A DNA stretch of 64,000 bases from Coprenecus sp949297365 (lineage in GTDB: Bacteria; Bacteroidota; Bacteroidia; Bacteroidales; UBA932), in NCBI GenBank assembly GCA_963931055.1, contig OZ006987.1:558001-622000 (forward strand). Reading direction: 5' to 3'. The position numbers and the translations under genes were made by a program. The notes beneath the pieces are model-generated. The model saw nothing but the letters and a program-made list of their open reading frames with translations. It did not search any database and had not been told where the DNA came from. Below, in pieces: positions 17,691-25,042 of the stretch (position 1 is the stretch's first letter; each line of letters begins with the position of its first letter).

Positions 17691-17738
17691 TTTATGCAAA
17701 CTCTTCCCCGGGGCCCGGAAGGCTTAAACTTCAATAAT

Positions 17739-18245
17739 ATGTGTAGAACATTGACAGCACGCGAGTTTATTCAGGAAACTCTAATGAAAGAATTTGCAGA
17801 CATCGTGAACGGGGAAAAGGAGCACAATTACATTTCCTTCCTGCTCATTTCCTGCGGAATTGAATTTTTAGGGAAATGCATGGCTCCCGTTGGTACGGAT
17901 TGGCATCATAGAGCAAGTGAGCAATATTTTAAACAGGGGATATCTCTATTTCCTGACCCATACAAGCAACAAGACATTAGCAAAGCACTATACCGTAGAT
18001 TAAGATGTGGTATTTGCCATGCATTATTACCTGAAAATGAACTGGTTGTATCATCAACTGAAGAACAAGATTTGAACAGCAACCCTATTCGCCTGAACAT
18101 CCACACCTTTTTTGATGATTTCAAGAAAGCCTGCATGTCTTTGCTGAATAATGAAAAATATAATGCTAGACTTGAAGAAAATTTCATTAGTATCTCAGAC
18201 GGCTCTACGGGGAACACAATTTCATTAAAAGCAGAAAACGAATAA
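17739..18245 (+). CDS. Hypothetical protein, first gene of the SPFH/GYF_2 operon
   Basis: A 168-residue protein with no recognised domain. It is predicted largely helical, contains CGICHALLPENEL (one Cys pair with a His), and has neither signal peptide nor membrane segment. The ATG at 17739 was chosen over an in-frame start 45 bases upstream because the extra residues look like untranslated leader. It is AT-rich compared with the host core genes and ends two bases before the zinc-ribbon gene, so the two are co-transcribed. Function unknown; its conserved position before membrane-stress-like genes suggests a cytosolic sensor or partner, which is only inference. Confidence 0.65.
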   Translation: MCRTLTAREFIQETLMKEFADIVNGEKEHNYISFLLISCGIEFLGKCMAPVGTDWHHRASEQYFKQGISLFPDPYKQQDISKALYRRLRCGICHALLPENELVVSSTEEQDLNSNPIRLNIHTFFDDFKKACMSLLNNEKYNARLEENFISISDGSTGNTISLKAENE

Positions 18246-18247
18246 CT

Positions 18248-18967
18248 ATGGCCACAACTGTCACATCCAAATGTCCGCATTGCGGAGCCCAAATAGTCTT
18301 TGAGCCAAAGTCCAAAGCCACGATATGCAGGTATTGCTCATCAATGATTGCCATCAAAGAAGTAAAAGGCTCAGACGGCCCTTCATTATCCGGGTTGCTT
18401 GGCAATTTCCAACTTAAAGAGATTATCCCCAAATATGAATATTGGGGAAGGTATGTACAATCACCTGAAACAGATGTTACTGGTATTACGGGATACTTAT
18501 GTATTTCTGATGAGGAGGTTATATTCAAACCGGACAAGCTTGACTTCTTGGAAAACGGGCTCCTCAAATCTATTGATGATACATACATACGGTTTGACGA
18601 GATATGCGGATACCGCTACAATACTTACTACTTTTCATTTGTGGCTCCAAAAACATATTACCATGTTATATGCACAGATGATGGTGAGACGAAAAAAGAG
18701 CATATAATCTTCATAGCGAGTCTGGCTAAAGAACGGAACAGCATATTCAACAATATTGAGTATTTCAGAAAACAGTTTTTCATCAGAAACGGCAAGGATG
18801 TACCGGAATTAACAGAAGGTGACATCAATGTGTCAGGAAACAATATAATTGATACACTGGGTGCAAAATATATTTATTTGGCCCATAAAATAATTGTTAG
18901 CCGTATTATGATAGGGCTAATAGCTGCAATCATTCTCATATTAATTATAGTATTATTATCCGCATAG
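18248..18967 (+). CDS. Zinc-ribbon protein with PH/GRAM-like middle and C-terminal membrane anchor
   Basis: A 239-residue protein. The N-terminal ribbon has CPHCG (9-13) and CRYC (27-30). Residues about 70-185 look like a beta-rich GRAM/PH-type fold (YLCISDEEVIFKPDKLDF and ICGYRYNTYYFSFVAPKTYYHVI). A single hydrophobic helix (IVSRIMIGLIAAIILILIIV) ends the protein. The order ribbon-soluble domain-membrane helix recalls Bacillus YdjG-type partners of PspA and SPFH proteins. Local composition is AT-rich (about 37% GC at 18601-18660) against about 60% in the next gene (19141-19200), suggesting a mosaic origin. It is separated from its neighbours by 2 bases on each side. Confidence 0.7.
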   Translation: MATTVTSKCPHCGAQIVFEPKSKATICRYCSSMIAIKEVKGSDGPSLSGLLGNFQLKEIIPKYEYWGRYVQSPETDVTGITGYLCISDEEVIFKPDKLDFLENGLLKSIDDTYIRFDEICGYRYNTYYFSFVAPKTYYHVICTDDGETKKEHIIFIASLAKERNSIFNNIEYFRKQFFIRNGKDVPELTEGDINVSGNNIIDTLGAKYIYLAHKIIVSRIMIGLIAAIILILIIVLLSA

Positions 18968-18969
18968 AT

Positions 18970-20349
18970 ATGGGACTCTTTTCAAAAGGCAAGACAGGCG
19001 GCATGATGAATGTCATCCGCTGCGACGAGAAGGAATACCTCGTCTGGAAATGGAGGCCCGAGGGTCAGGAGCTCGGTGCCAGCAAGAGAGAGAACGGCAT
19101 CCGATACGGAAGCAGCCTGAGGGTAAAGGACGGAGAAGTCGCCATCCTCGTCTACACCACCAAGGAGAACGAGGACTGTCAGGAGGTCATAGTCGGCCCG
19201 CAGGACAAGATTATAAACACCGCGAATTTCCCCGTGCTGGCCGACATCGTAGGGCTCGGCTACGGAGGAGACACGCCGTTTCAGGCCGAGGTCTATTTCA
19301 TCAACCTGTCGGAGAATGTTCAGATTCTGTTCGGCGTCCCGTACTTTGATGTATTTGACCCCCGTTTCCCGGATTTTCCCGTTCCTGTGGCGGTAAGGGG
19401 CACCATAACATTCAACATCTCCGACTACAGTGCATTCATCAAGAACAACAGGCTGATTAATTTTGAGATAAAGGACTTCAAGCAGCAGATTAGGAGTGCC
19501 GTGATGAAATACACGAAGAGCATCGTCATGAGTCTGCCTGCCTCGCGCAACATCCCGGTAGTCCAGCTTGAAAGTCAGATACTTCAGGTTAACGATGCAC
19601 TTGAATCGTATCTCAGGCCCAGGTTTGAGAAGGACTTCGGAGTATGTATGAAGGCACTTGACATTGAGGCCGTTGAAATCAACAAGGACAGCGAGACCTA
19701 CAAAGAACTGAAGAGAGTGACTAAGGATATCGCGTCAGAGACCGTAATCGCTCAGTCCGATGTGAACATTCAGAACCTCCGGGACTCACAGCGCATCATG
19801 TCCGAGAACATGGAAGAGTCCCTGCGCATCCAGCGGGAGGAGGCCCAGCGGGCGCAGCGTCTCAAAACAGAGACATCGTATATCGGTGCCCATGCCCTGA
19901 ACAGACAGGCGGATGTGATGCAGACGGCTGCTGAGTCCCTGGGCAAGATAGGAGGCACGATGGGAGACGGCTCCGGCAATGACGGATTCAACCCGGCAGG
20001 CATGATGACGGGGATGATGATGGGAGGCGCAATCGGCAGTCAGATGGCCGGATATATGAACCAGATGGGACAGAACCTGAACGCTTTCGCCCAACAGAAT
20101 ATGCAGGTTCCGCCTCCGATACCGAAACCTGTCTCATATTATGTGCTGATAGACAATCAGCAGGCAGGCCCCTTTGACGAGAATGTACTCAGACAGATGG
20201 CATCCTCAGGACAACTCTCAGAAGACACTTATGTATGGAAGCAGGGAATGGCGCAGTGGATGCAGGCCAGAGACACCGAGCTCAACAAGCTGTTTGCGTC
20301 CGTTCCGCCCGTGCCTCCTCCGTTTCCACCCACACCGCCAACCAAATGA
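18970..20349 (+). CDS. SPFH-domain (YdjI-like) protein with C-terminal GYF_2 domain
   Basis: A 459-residue protein. Residues about 1-230 resemble the SPFH/band-7 fold of the YdjI 'virion core'-like family (MGLFSKG..., LRVKDGEVAILVYTT, VRGTITFNISDYSAF). A charged helical stretch (about 245-305) and a Gly/Met-rich low-complexity segment (GMMTGMMMGGAIGSQMAGYM) follow, then a GYF_2 (DUF4339) module at about 395-445 with YYVLIDNQQAGPFDENVLRQ and WKQGMAQW. The tail is proline-rich (PPVPPPFPPTPP). SPFH proteins oligomerise on membranes; GYF domains bind proline-rich peptides, so the tail may recruit the second GYF_2 protein. No catalytic domain is visible. Its stop overlaps the next start (ATGA). 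Confidence 0.8.
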   Translation: MGLFSKGKTGGMMNVIRCDEKEYLVWKWRPEGQELGASKRENGIRYGSSLRVKDGEVAILVYTTKENEDCQEVIVGPQDKIINTANFPVLADIVGLGYGGDTPFQAEVYFINLSENVQILFGVPYFDVFDPRFPDFPVPVAVRGTITFNISDYSAFIKNNRLINFEIKDFKQQIRSAVMKYTKSIVMSLPASRNIPVVQLESQILQVNDALESYLRPRFEKDFGVCMKALDIEAVEINKDSETYKELKRVTKDIASETVIAQSDVNIQNLRDSQRIMSENMEESLRIQREEAQRAQRLKTETSYIGAHALNRQADVMQTAAESLGKIGGTMGDGSGNDGFNPAGMMTGMMMGGAIGSQMAGYMNQMGQNLNAFAQQNMQVPPPIPKPVSYYVLIDNQQAGPFDENVLRQMASSGQLSEDTYVWKQGMAQWMQARDTELNKLFASVPPVPPPFPPTPPTK

Positions 20350-20711
20350 CACATGAAGCCATGAACAGTGATTTTTCTATTATTGACAAACTTGTAGCTT
20401 TCGGCATAGAGACGGCATCGGCAGACGGCATGGTTTCCGGCATGAACAGGATGCTGTCCGACATGCAGGTTCCCGGCTCAATGGCCCGGAATCAATCGCC
20501 CGGCTATAACAGAGTGAACAGATTATGGTATGTGGCGACAGACGGCAGGCCCAACGGCCCTTTTGACGAGAAGGAGCTGCTGGCCTTTCTGCTTGACAGG
20601 AGAATCAACAAGGACACCCTTGCGTGGTCTGCGGGAATGCCGCACTGGCAGCGCGTTGAGGACATTCCTGAGATTCTGAGACTATTAATGCTTTTACCTC
20701 CAGAGTTATGA
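20346..20711 (+). CDS. Small GYF_2-domain protein
   Basis: A 121-residue protein. The C-terminal half (about 60-115) is a second GYF_2 module: WYVATDGRPNGPFDEKELLAF and LAWSAGMPHWQRVEDIPE align with the one ending the preceding SPFH protein. The N-terminal half is a short helical region (DKLVAFGIETASADGMVSGM). The ATG at 20346 overlaps the SPFH stop by 4 bases (ATGA); another ATG at 20361 is possible. Likely a soluble adaptor binding proline-rich segments of its partner. It overlaps the following membrane protein by 4 bases. Confidence 0.75.
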   Translation: MTHEAMNSDFSIIDKLVAFGIETASADGMVSGMNRMLSDMQVPGSMARNQSPGYNRVNRLWYVATDGRPNGPFDEKELLAFLLDRRINKDTLAWSAGMPHWQRVEDIPEILRLLMLLPPEL

Positions 20712-21058
20712 AGATTCAGCCTATATTGACAGTTTTCTCAATTGCCATCTCCGCGCTTTTCGGATACATCGTGTATTCCATATGCGGTGACGGTTATGCG
20801 GACACGCAGCTTCTGACCATCCTGAGCGCGGCATCGGCCTTCCTGATATTGTTCAGCGGAATTGGATTGAAGTACGGCAATCCGAAATCCAACACCAACA
20901 TCAAAGTCCTGTCCGCAGTATTCACCGTCATCTCATTTTTCGCAAGCCTCGTAATGTCCTTTGTGTCGGCAGGAGAGGCCGCGATAATAATAGTCTCTGC
21001 CGCTATTGTGCTCATCTATCTGCTCATCCTCTACTTAATACCCAAATCCGGCATATAG
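20708..21058 (+). CDS. Four-helix membrane protein ending the SPFH/GYF_2 operon
   Basis: A 116-residue integral membrane protein with four hydrophobic segments (ILTVFSIAISALFGYIVYSI, LLTILSAASAFLILFSGIG, LSAVFTVISFFASLVMSFV, AAIIIVSAAIVLIYLLILYL) joined by very short loops. It contains no recognised domain. The start overlaps the GYF_2 gene by 4 bases and a strong terminator follows at 21083, so it closes the five-gene unit. It probably anchors or is gated by the SPFH assembly; small helical bundles at the end of conflict operons are often effectors, but nothing here proves that. Confidence 0.65.
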   Translation: MKIQPILTVFSIAISALFGYIVYSICGDGYADTQLLTILSAASAFLILFSGIGLKYGNPKSNTNIKVLSAVFTVISFFASLVMSFVSAGEAAIIIVSAAIVLIYLLILYLIPKSGI

Positions 21059-21082
21059 AAACAAGACTATGGAAAGCATCTT

Positions 21083-21113
21083 GAAAACCAGCCAGAGCCC
21101 CTGACTGGTTTTC
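21083..21113 (+). terminator. Terminator of the SPFH/GYF_2 operon
   Basis: GAAAACCAG (21083-21091) is the exact complement of CTGGTTTTC (21105-21113) with a 13-base loop, 24 bases after the last stop codon of the operon. Confidence 0.75.
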
Positions 21114-21115
21114 AT

Positions 21116-21306
21116 TTACTGTTCAGTCAAGGCACTATCGTCGCGGTACTGACCATCGCCATTTGTAGATTTGGGGATTTTGCTCCAGTATCCGCCAGTC
21201 TCGGCCCGGAGGGCATCGCTGATATGCTTGCAGTGCTCCGGGGTTTTCTTCCGTCCCAGGAGAGATGCTGAATTTTATCTCTGACCTGTTGCGAAACTTC
21301 TCGCAT
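21116..21306 (-). pseudogene. Frameshifted NUMOD3-like small protein
   Basis: From ATG at 21306 the minus strand reads MREVSQQVRDKIQHLSWDGRK; after an apparent one-base loss near 21244-21252 (run AGAAAACCCC) it continues KKTPEHCKHISDALRA, then GYWSKIPKSTNGDGQ, to a stop at 21116. Joined, it aligns over its length with the intact small protein at 23004-23204: RE-hydrophobic start, KI, R-x-K-[ST]-x3-H-x2-[RH]IS and YW-x2-IP are shared. NUMOD3-type helices bind DNA. It is either a decayed paralogue or an indel in this strain, and it shares its 3' end with the terminator of the SPFH operon. Confidence 0.5.
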
Positions 21307-21587
21307 TTATCTTTTACATTGTTTAATTGCTTCCACTTCCATATAGTCCATTGACTTATCCGTTGAGGATAGGTTCCACCCTGAAAATTCCACAGCAGGT
21401 CATACGTTATGGGTGCTTGTTTGCATAGAAGTCAGGACAAAATCCATAATTAATCGGATTGTGGAGAATGGTATCCTTTTACGATATTTTCCGTCTTTTC
21501 TCAGTCCCTTAAATGACGTAAGAAAAATATCGTGGGTGTCTTTCCTGTATTGTCTCAAAACTTCGTTGCACTGAAATATAAAAAGTT

Positions 21588-21621
21588 AAGGTGACACATC
21601 CCACGCAGGGTGTGCCACCTT
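21588..21621. terminator. Bidirectional hairpin in the gene-free stretch 21.3-21.7 kb
   Basis: AAGGTGACACATCCC (21588-21602) pairs with GGGTGTGCCACCTT (21608-21621) with one mismatch and ends in TTTTTT on the plus strand. Apart from this hairpin and the promoter element at 21678, I see no gene between 21307 and 21850. Confidence 0.55.
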
Positions 21622-21677
21622 TTTTCAATATTAAATTGACACAGTCTGATTTTTGACACATTACGAGAAACTCTGTC

Positions 21678-21774
21678 TTTGTTTTTTCAGAAATTGTTCT
21701 TACATTTGCAATAATCATTGGAAGATGATTATAGAAGTCGAGGCAGGCATCTATCCCTAAATGGATGTCTGCCT
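21678..21774 (+). ncRNA. Promoter-hairpin element, copy 1
   Basis: TTTG (21678-21681), 19 bases, TACATTTG (21701-21708) is a near-ideal promoter. Thirty-two bases later an 11-pair stem (AGGCAGGCATC 21741-21751 with GATGTCTGCCT 21764-21774) with loop TATCCCTAAATG ends in TTTAT. A second copy with the same loop lies at 26270-26338. It could be a short terminated RNA, an attenuator for the 45-residue gene at 21853, or a replication-origin hairpin for the nearby Rep protein. Confidence 0.5.
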
Positions 21775-21852
21775 TTATGTTGAAGATTTACCGAGGGGAG
21801 GTGCCAATGCGAGGAGCCGTTATTCTCACACCTATAATTAATAAATCTTCCA

Positions 21853-21990
21853 ATGACAAAGAGAAAATACTGCAAACTCGTCATAATCTCCATTAGGGCG
21901 GAGATTGTCAGGCTTGTCAGAATCAAGGCGTACAAACGCAAGAGATTCGGCAAGATTGAACGGGTAAGAAGTCATTTCAGGCGGTATTAG
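21853..21990 (+). CDS. Small basic peptide (45 residues)
   Basis: ATG at 21853 opens MTKRKYCKLVIISIRAEIV and continues with RLVRIKAYKRKRFG and VRSHFRRY to TAG at 21990: 45 residues with about a third Lys/Arg, an amphipathic nucleic-acid-binding look. It lies downstream of the promoter-hairpin element and convergent with the Rep gene. The composition bias is too strong for a random frame of this length. No family is recognised with certainty; small basic proteins next to Rep genes are common on Bacteroidales mobile DNA. Confidence 0.45.
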   Translation: MTKRKYCKLVIISIRAEIVRLVRIKAYKRKRFGKIERVRSHFRRY

Positions 21991-22044
21991 GGTACCGACT
22001 GATTGATTCCATACCGATAACTTCCACTCTATCCCCTCGGTTTT

Positions 22045-22974
22045 TCACCTCAACATTGCAAGTATCTCTGAAAAATAAGTATCCTCACCTTCCGTCATCA
22101 ACTGGCTGTATGCTTCGCGGTACGGTCTCATCACATCGGATATCTTTGTTCCGCGCCTGTACAGACTTCTGACCTTCGCTTCGACCTTTTCCAAATCGAA
22201 ATCGCAGTCCTTCAAAACGAGATACCTCTGATATGACTTCCAATCGGAACACGCTTTCTGCCCTTGACTGCCGCAGACCGCCTCATCCATGAATTCCAAT
22301 ATGGGATTCGTCTCTGAATTAAGCACTGTCAATAGATTGGTGTCTTCGATATGCAGGGCGTTCCGTATCTGCTCTTTCGAGTTGAGGTTTATCTCAAACC
22401 GACATTTCCCTACAAATTCATCCGTCAGTCCGTTCCTCTGCATAAATCTGGTATTGTCCGACTTTTTCATCTCCTGCTCTTTATCATATATAGTCATACG
22501 CTTCTTGTTTTTCCTGGTTGTCACATTCTTCTCCAGCACGACATTGCCGTTCTTCAATGCACGGCACATGTATTTGTTGTAATTTGATATATGGCTCCTG
22601 ATGTATGACTGCACCTTTCTAACATCGGAACACTGCACATCCTTGGTAACATCACATGACACCACTTCCGAGCGCATGAGCAAATCCATGTCAAACCGAC
22701 AGAAGCCCAGTGATTCTATGTTTCTGAAACACTCTTCTATGTTCGCCATAGATATCAGATGCGGGTAATTGTGACCGAGTATCTTACCAGTGAACTCCAC
22801 AACCACTTCTCCACTGGCATAGTCTACCTTTATCATCAGTTTGCTTGGCACTTCCCGATAATATTTCATCGACACTACATTGCCGTTTACAAGCGTTTTC
22901 ACAAACACACTCTCATCTACCACATCTATGACATCTATGGCTGTTACGATTTTGAGCCTGTCGAATGTCTGCAC
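22045..22974 (-). CDS. Phage/plasmid replication initiation protein, II/X-like
   Basis: A 309-residue protein resembling the Bacteroidales phage/plasmid replication proteins of the gene II/X (Phage_CRI-like) type. Supporting segments are GFCRFDMDLLMRSEVVSCDVTKDV (a conserved strand pair, here described in part), TIYDKEQEMKK (the Y-[DN]-K-x2-E signature), CRFEINLNSKEQIRNAL and the C-terminal LVLKDCDFDLEKVEAK. Such proteins start rolling-circle replication of small plasmids and filamentous phages by nicking DNA. A canonical HUH motif is not evident, so nickase activity is inferred. It is AT-rich and flanked by a NUMOD3-like gene and hairpin elements. Confidence 0.65.
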   Translation of the reverse strand: MQTFDRLKIVTAIDVIDVVDESVFVKTLVNGNVVSMKYYREVPSKLMIKVDYASGEVVVEFTGKILGHNYPHLISMANIEECFRNIESLGFCRFDMDLLMRSEVVSCDVTKDVQCSDVRKVQSYIRSHISNYNKYMCRALKNGNVVLEKNVTTRKNKKRMTIYDKEQEMKKSDNTRFMQRNGLTDEFVGKCRFEINLNSKEQIRNALHIEDTNLLTVLNSETNPILEFMDEAVCGSQGQKACSDWKSYQRYLVLKDCDFDLEKVEAKVRSLYRRGTKISDVMRPYREAYSQLMTEGEDTYFSEILAMLR

Positions 22975-23003
22975 CTATTTCATATAACTTATTCTGCATT
23001 ATT

Positions 23004-23204
23004 TTACCCGTTTTCTTCCCCTTGATAAGTGGTGACATCTCCGCTGGAAGGACGATGCGGTATCTGTTCCCAGTATTTCTTCATGGACTGGCTGATGCGT
23101 TGTCTGTGAATGTCGGATTTGGGCCGATTTCTGTTCGCCGCTGATATCTTCTGTTTCGTCTCGTCATCCAGTTCCCGGTACTGTCTCTTATATGGCTGTT
23201 GCAT
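23004..23204 (-). CDS. NUMOD3-like small DNA-binding protein
   Basis: A 66-residue protein starting MQQPYKRQYRELDDETKQKI at 23204; the frame is open upstream, but that part is unlike the homologous fragment at 21116. LDDETKQKISAANRNRPKS followed by IHRQRISQSMKKYW matches the pattern of NUMOD3 modules, short DNA-binding helices usually attached to homing endonucleases. No nuclease is fused here. It precedes the Rep gene on the same strand by 29 bases, so the two are probably co-expressed and may act together on the element's origin. Confidence 0.6.
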   Translation of the reverse strand: MQQPYKRQYRELDDETKQKISAANRNRPKSDIHRQRISQSMKKYWEQIPHRPSSGDVTTYQGEENG

Positions 23205-23556
23205 AATTCTAACATCAGGCTCTTTGTTGCCTGTCCTTTCAACAATATATAGTAGCATTAACAGAAAAGTCAAGCATAGTAGCCGATTTTCCAATCGCAA
23301 ATTACAGACTAAATCATCGCAAGCAACAGTGTTCCTCTTATCACACCTACCATACAGCACCATCTACAAGGGGGATAACAGAATAAAAACGCCCATACAA
23401 AAGCATCTCGGCAAGATTTTGGAATTCCACATTAAAACATTTTCTATCTCAACCCACATAGAAAATATTTGGCAAAATCAACGATTTTTACATAACCATC
23501 TATAACATGGTTTGACAATTCCATTACCTGCTCTACAAAAATCCGAATATCCAGCA

Positions 23557-23582
23557 GAGAGCCAGCAATTTAGCTGGCTCTC
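23557..23582. terminator. Perfect 10-bp hairpin in the gap before the integrase
   Basis: GAGAGCCAGC (23557-23566) and GCTGGCTCTC (23573-23582) are exact complements with a 6-base loop. The 470-base gap 23205-23674 holds this and the hairpin at 23628 but no convincing gene. Confidence 0.6.
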
Positions 23583-23627
23583 CAGGTATTCAGCCGGGAC
23601 GGAAACGGGACGACAAGTTTAACAGCA

Positions 23628-23675
23628 TTTTTTTGGGTGAGTCGCCAAAGGACGGCGATTCTTCCAAAAAAAAAA
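23628..23675 (+). promoter_or_regulatory. T7/A10-flanked hairpin ending at the integrase start codon
   Basis: Seven T, then GGGTGAGTCGCC (23635-23646) paired imperfectly with GGCGATTCTTCC (23654-23665), then ten A whose last base is the A of the integrase ATG. In RNA the T and A runs can pair and extend the stem over the start codon, which would limit integrase translation; on the minus strand it is a terminator. Confidence 0.5.
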
Positions 23676-24775
23676 TGCAATTCAGTCAAAAACGCAATCT
23701 GCGGTCCGGTTGTTCAGCCGTAAAATTTTACACTCCGCCTAAACTCCATACCGGCAAGGACTGGTATGTGGACTTCTACGCCTCCGACCTGATGAGCCGC
23801 ATCTTCGAGGAGCTGCAGGCCGGGTGGAACCCGTGGATACAGGCAGCCTCCGGAGCCACCTACTCCACCCTGAGGGATGCCTGCGAGGCATACGAGGCGT
23901 ACCTGTCCAAACTCCTGCAGGAGGATCTGCTGAGAGAGAAGACATGCAAGGGTTACCGCTCCTACCTTAATATAATGCTGGAGTGGAACGCATCGCAGCC
24001 CCGGCCGAAGAACTACATCTATCAGGTGGACCACACTTTCTGTGTACGGTTCCTGGACTGGATTTGGCTCGACAAGGGACTCTCGAGCACCACCCGCGAC
24101 AACTATCTGAACTGGCTCAAGCACTTCGCGAAATTCCTGCTGGAGAAGCAGTACATCAGCACGGACATAACCGCAGGCATCTCGTCTCTCGGGAAAAAGA
24201 AGTCCAGGAAGAACCGCAGCATCATAGCCAAGGCCGACATGGCCAGGCTGAAGGAGTTCGCCGAGAAGAACAACCGGCATTTCCTCCTGGCATGTTACAT
24301 CCTCTACTACTGCTTCATCAGGCCCAAGGAGATGAGCTACATCCAGCTGAAGCACATCTCAGTCAAGCGCGGCACCATCTTCATCCCGGACTACTCGAGC
24401 AAGAACCGCAAGGACGGCACCGTCACACTCCCTGACAAAGTCCTGAAGCTGATGATGGAGCTGGACATCTTCCGCTACCCCGACAGTTACTACCTGTTTT
24501 CGGACAAGATGCGCCCCGGCTCCGGCCAGCGCAGCAACAAGATATTCACGGACTACTGGACGCACTATGTCCGGAAGAACCTGCATTTCCCTCCCAACTA
24601 CAAGTTCTACTCGCTCAAGGATACCGGGATCACCGACCTGATCAAGGCGAACACCGACCTGCTGAGCGTCCGCAACCAGGCACGGCACCACTCCCTGCTG
24701 ATGACAGACCTGTACACACCTCACGACATCGAGGAGGCCAACGAGGCCATCAGGCATCACAGTTCCGACTTCTAA
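23675..24775 (+). CDS. Tyrosine recombinase (phage-type integrase)
   Basis: A 366-residue tyrosine recombinase. An N-terminal arm/core-binding part (about 20-160; TYSTLRDACEAYEAYLSKLL and NYLNWLKHFAKFLL) precedes the catalytic domain. Box I Arg is in YYCFIRPKEMSY, the beta-hairpin Lys in SSKNRKDGTV, and the C-terminal box HHSLLMTDLYT supplies the second His and the nucleophilic Tyr. The middle box reads FYSLKDTG where many family members have HxLRHT, so the His and Arg are replaced by Ser and Lys. Despite upstream open frame, the ATG at 23675 was chosen because everything before it is a hairpin. It probably mobilises a second element nested beside the Rep module. Confidence 0.88.
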   Translation: MQFSQKRNLRSGCSAVKFYTPPKLHTGKDWYVDFYASDLMSRIFEELQAGWNPWIQAASGATYSTLRDACEAYEAYLSKLLQEDLLREKTCKGYRSYLNIMLEWNASQPRPKNYIYQVDHTFCVRFLDWIWLDKGLSSTTRDNYLNWLKHFAKFLLEKQYISTDITAGISSLGKKKSRKNRSIIAKADMARLKEFAEKNNRHFLLACYILYYCFIRPKEMSYIQLKHISVKRGTIFIPDYSSKNRKDGTVTLPDKVLKLMMELDIFRYPDSYYLFSDKMRPGSGQRSNKIFTDYWTHYVRKNLHFPPNYKFYSLKDTGITDLIKANTDLLSVRNQARHHSLLMTDLYTPHDIEEANEAIRHHSSDF

Positions 24776-24817
24776 AAACAATAATCAATTATTTATTACT
24801 AATAACAAAATATTTAT

Positions 24818-24825
24818 TATCTTTG
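24818..24825 (+). promoter_or_regulatory. -7 box (TATCTTTG) before the 47-residue gene
   Basis: TATCTTTG lies in an AT-rich stretch directly after the integrase and 22 bases before the ATG at 24848. Confidence 0.6.
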
Positions 24826-24847
24826 CATTGTCAAAAAACAACGGAAC

Positions 24848-24991
24848 ATGAATTACAAAAAGAAGAAACGTTCAGAGTATGAAAAAGACTGGAAATTTTA
24901 CCTGAGGTATTACAAAAAGGTAAACGACAGAATGAAGCTCGAGTTTGATTTTGAAATCGAACGGCTGATTGAAATTCTAAAGAATTGGTAA
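24848..24991 (+). CDS. Small Lys/Tyr-rich protein (47 residues)
   Basis: ATG at 24848 encodes MNYKKKKRSEYEKDWKFYLR followed by YYKKVNDRMKLEFDFEIERL and a short helix to TAA at 24991. It has its own promoter box and its own terminator at 24997, which argues that it is expressed. The strongly basic start and acidic helical end suggest a small DNA- or protein-binding factor. Family not recognised. Confidence 0.55.
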   Translation: MNYKKKKRSEYEKDWKFYLRYYKKVNDRMKLEFDFEIERLIEILKNW

Positions 24992-24996
24992 TCGTT

Positions 24997-25027
24997 AAGG
25001 GCCCGTCAGAAAGGGCGGGCCCTTTGT
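24997..25027 (+). terminator. Terminator after the 47-residue gene
   Basis: AAGGGCCCG (24997-25005) pairs exactly with CGGGCCCTT (25016-25024) and is followed by a T-rich tail. Confidence 0.8.
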
Positions 25028-25042
25028 TAAAAACATAAGGAC

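Noticed and set aside
21509..21718. 69-codon frame on the minus strand
   Set aside because: It crosses a terminator-like hairpin and the promoter of the hairpin element, without a protein-like composition.
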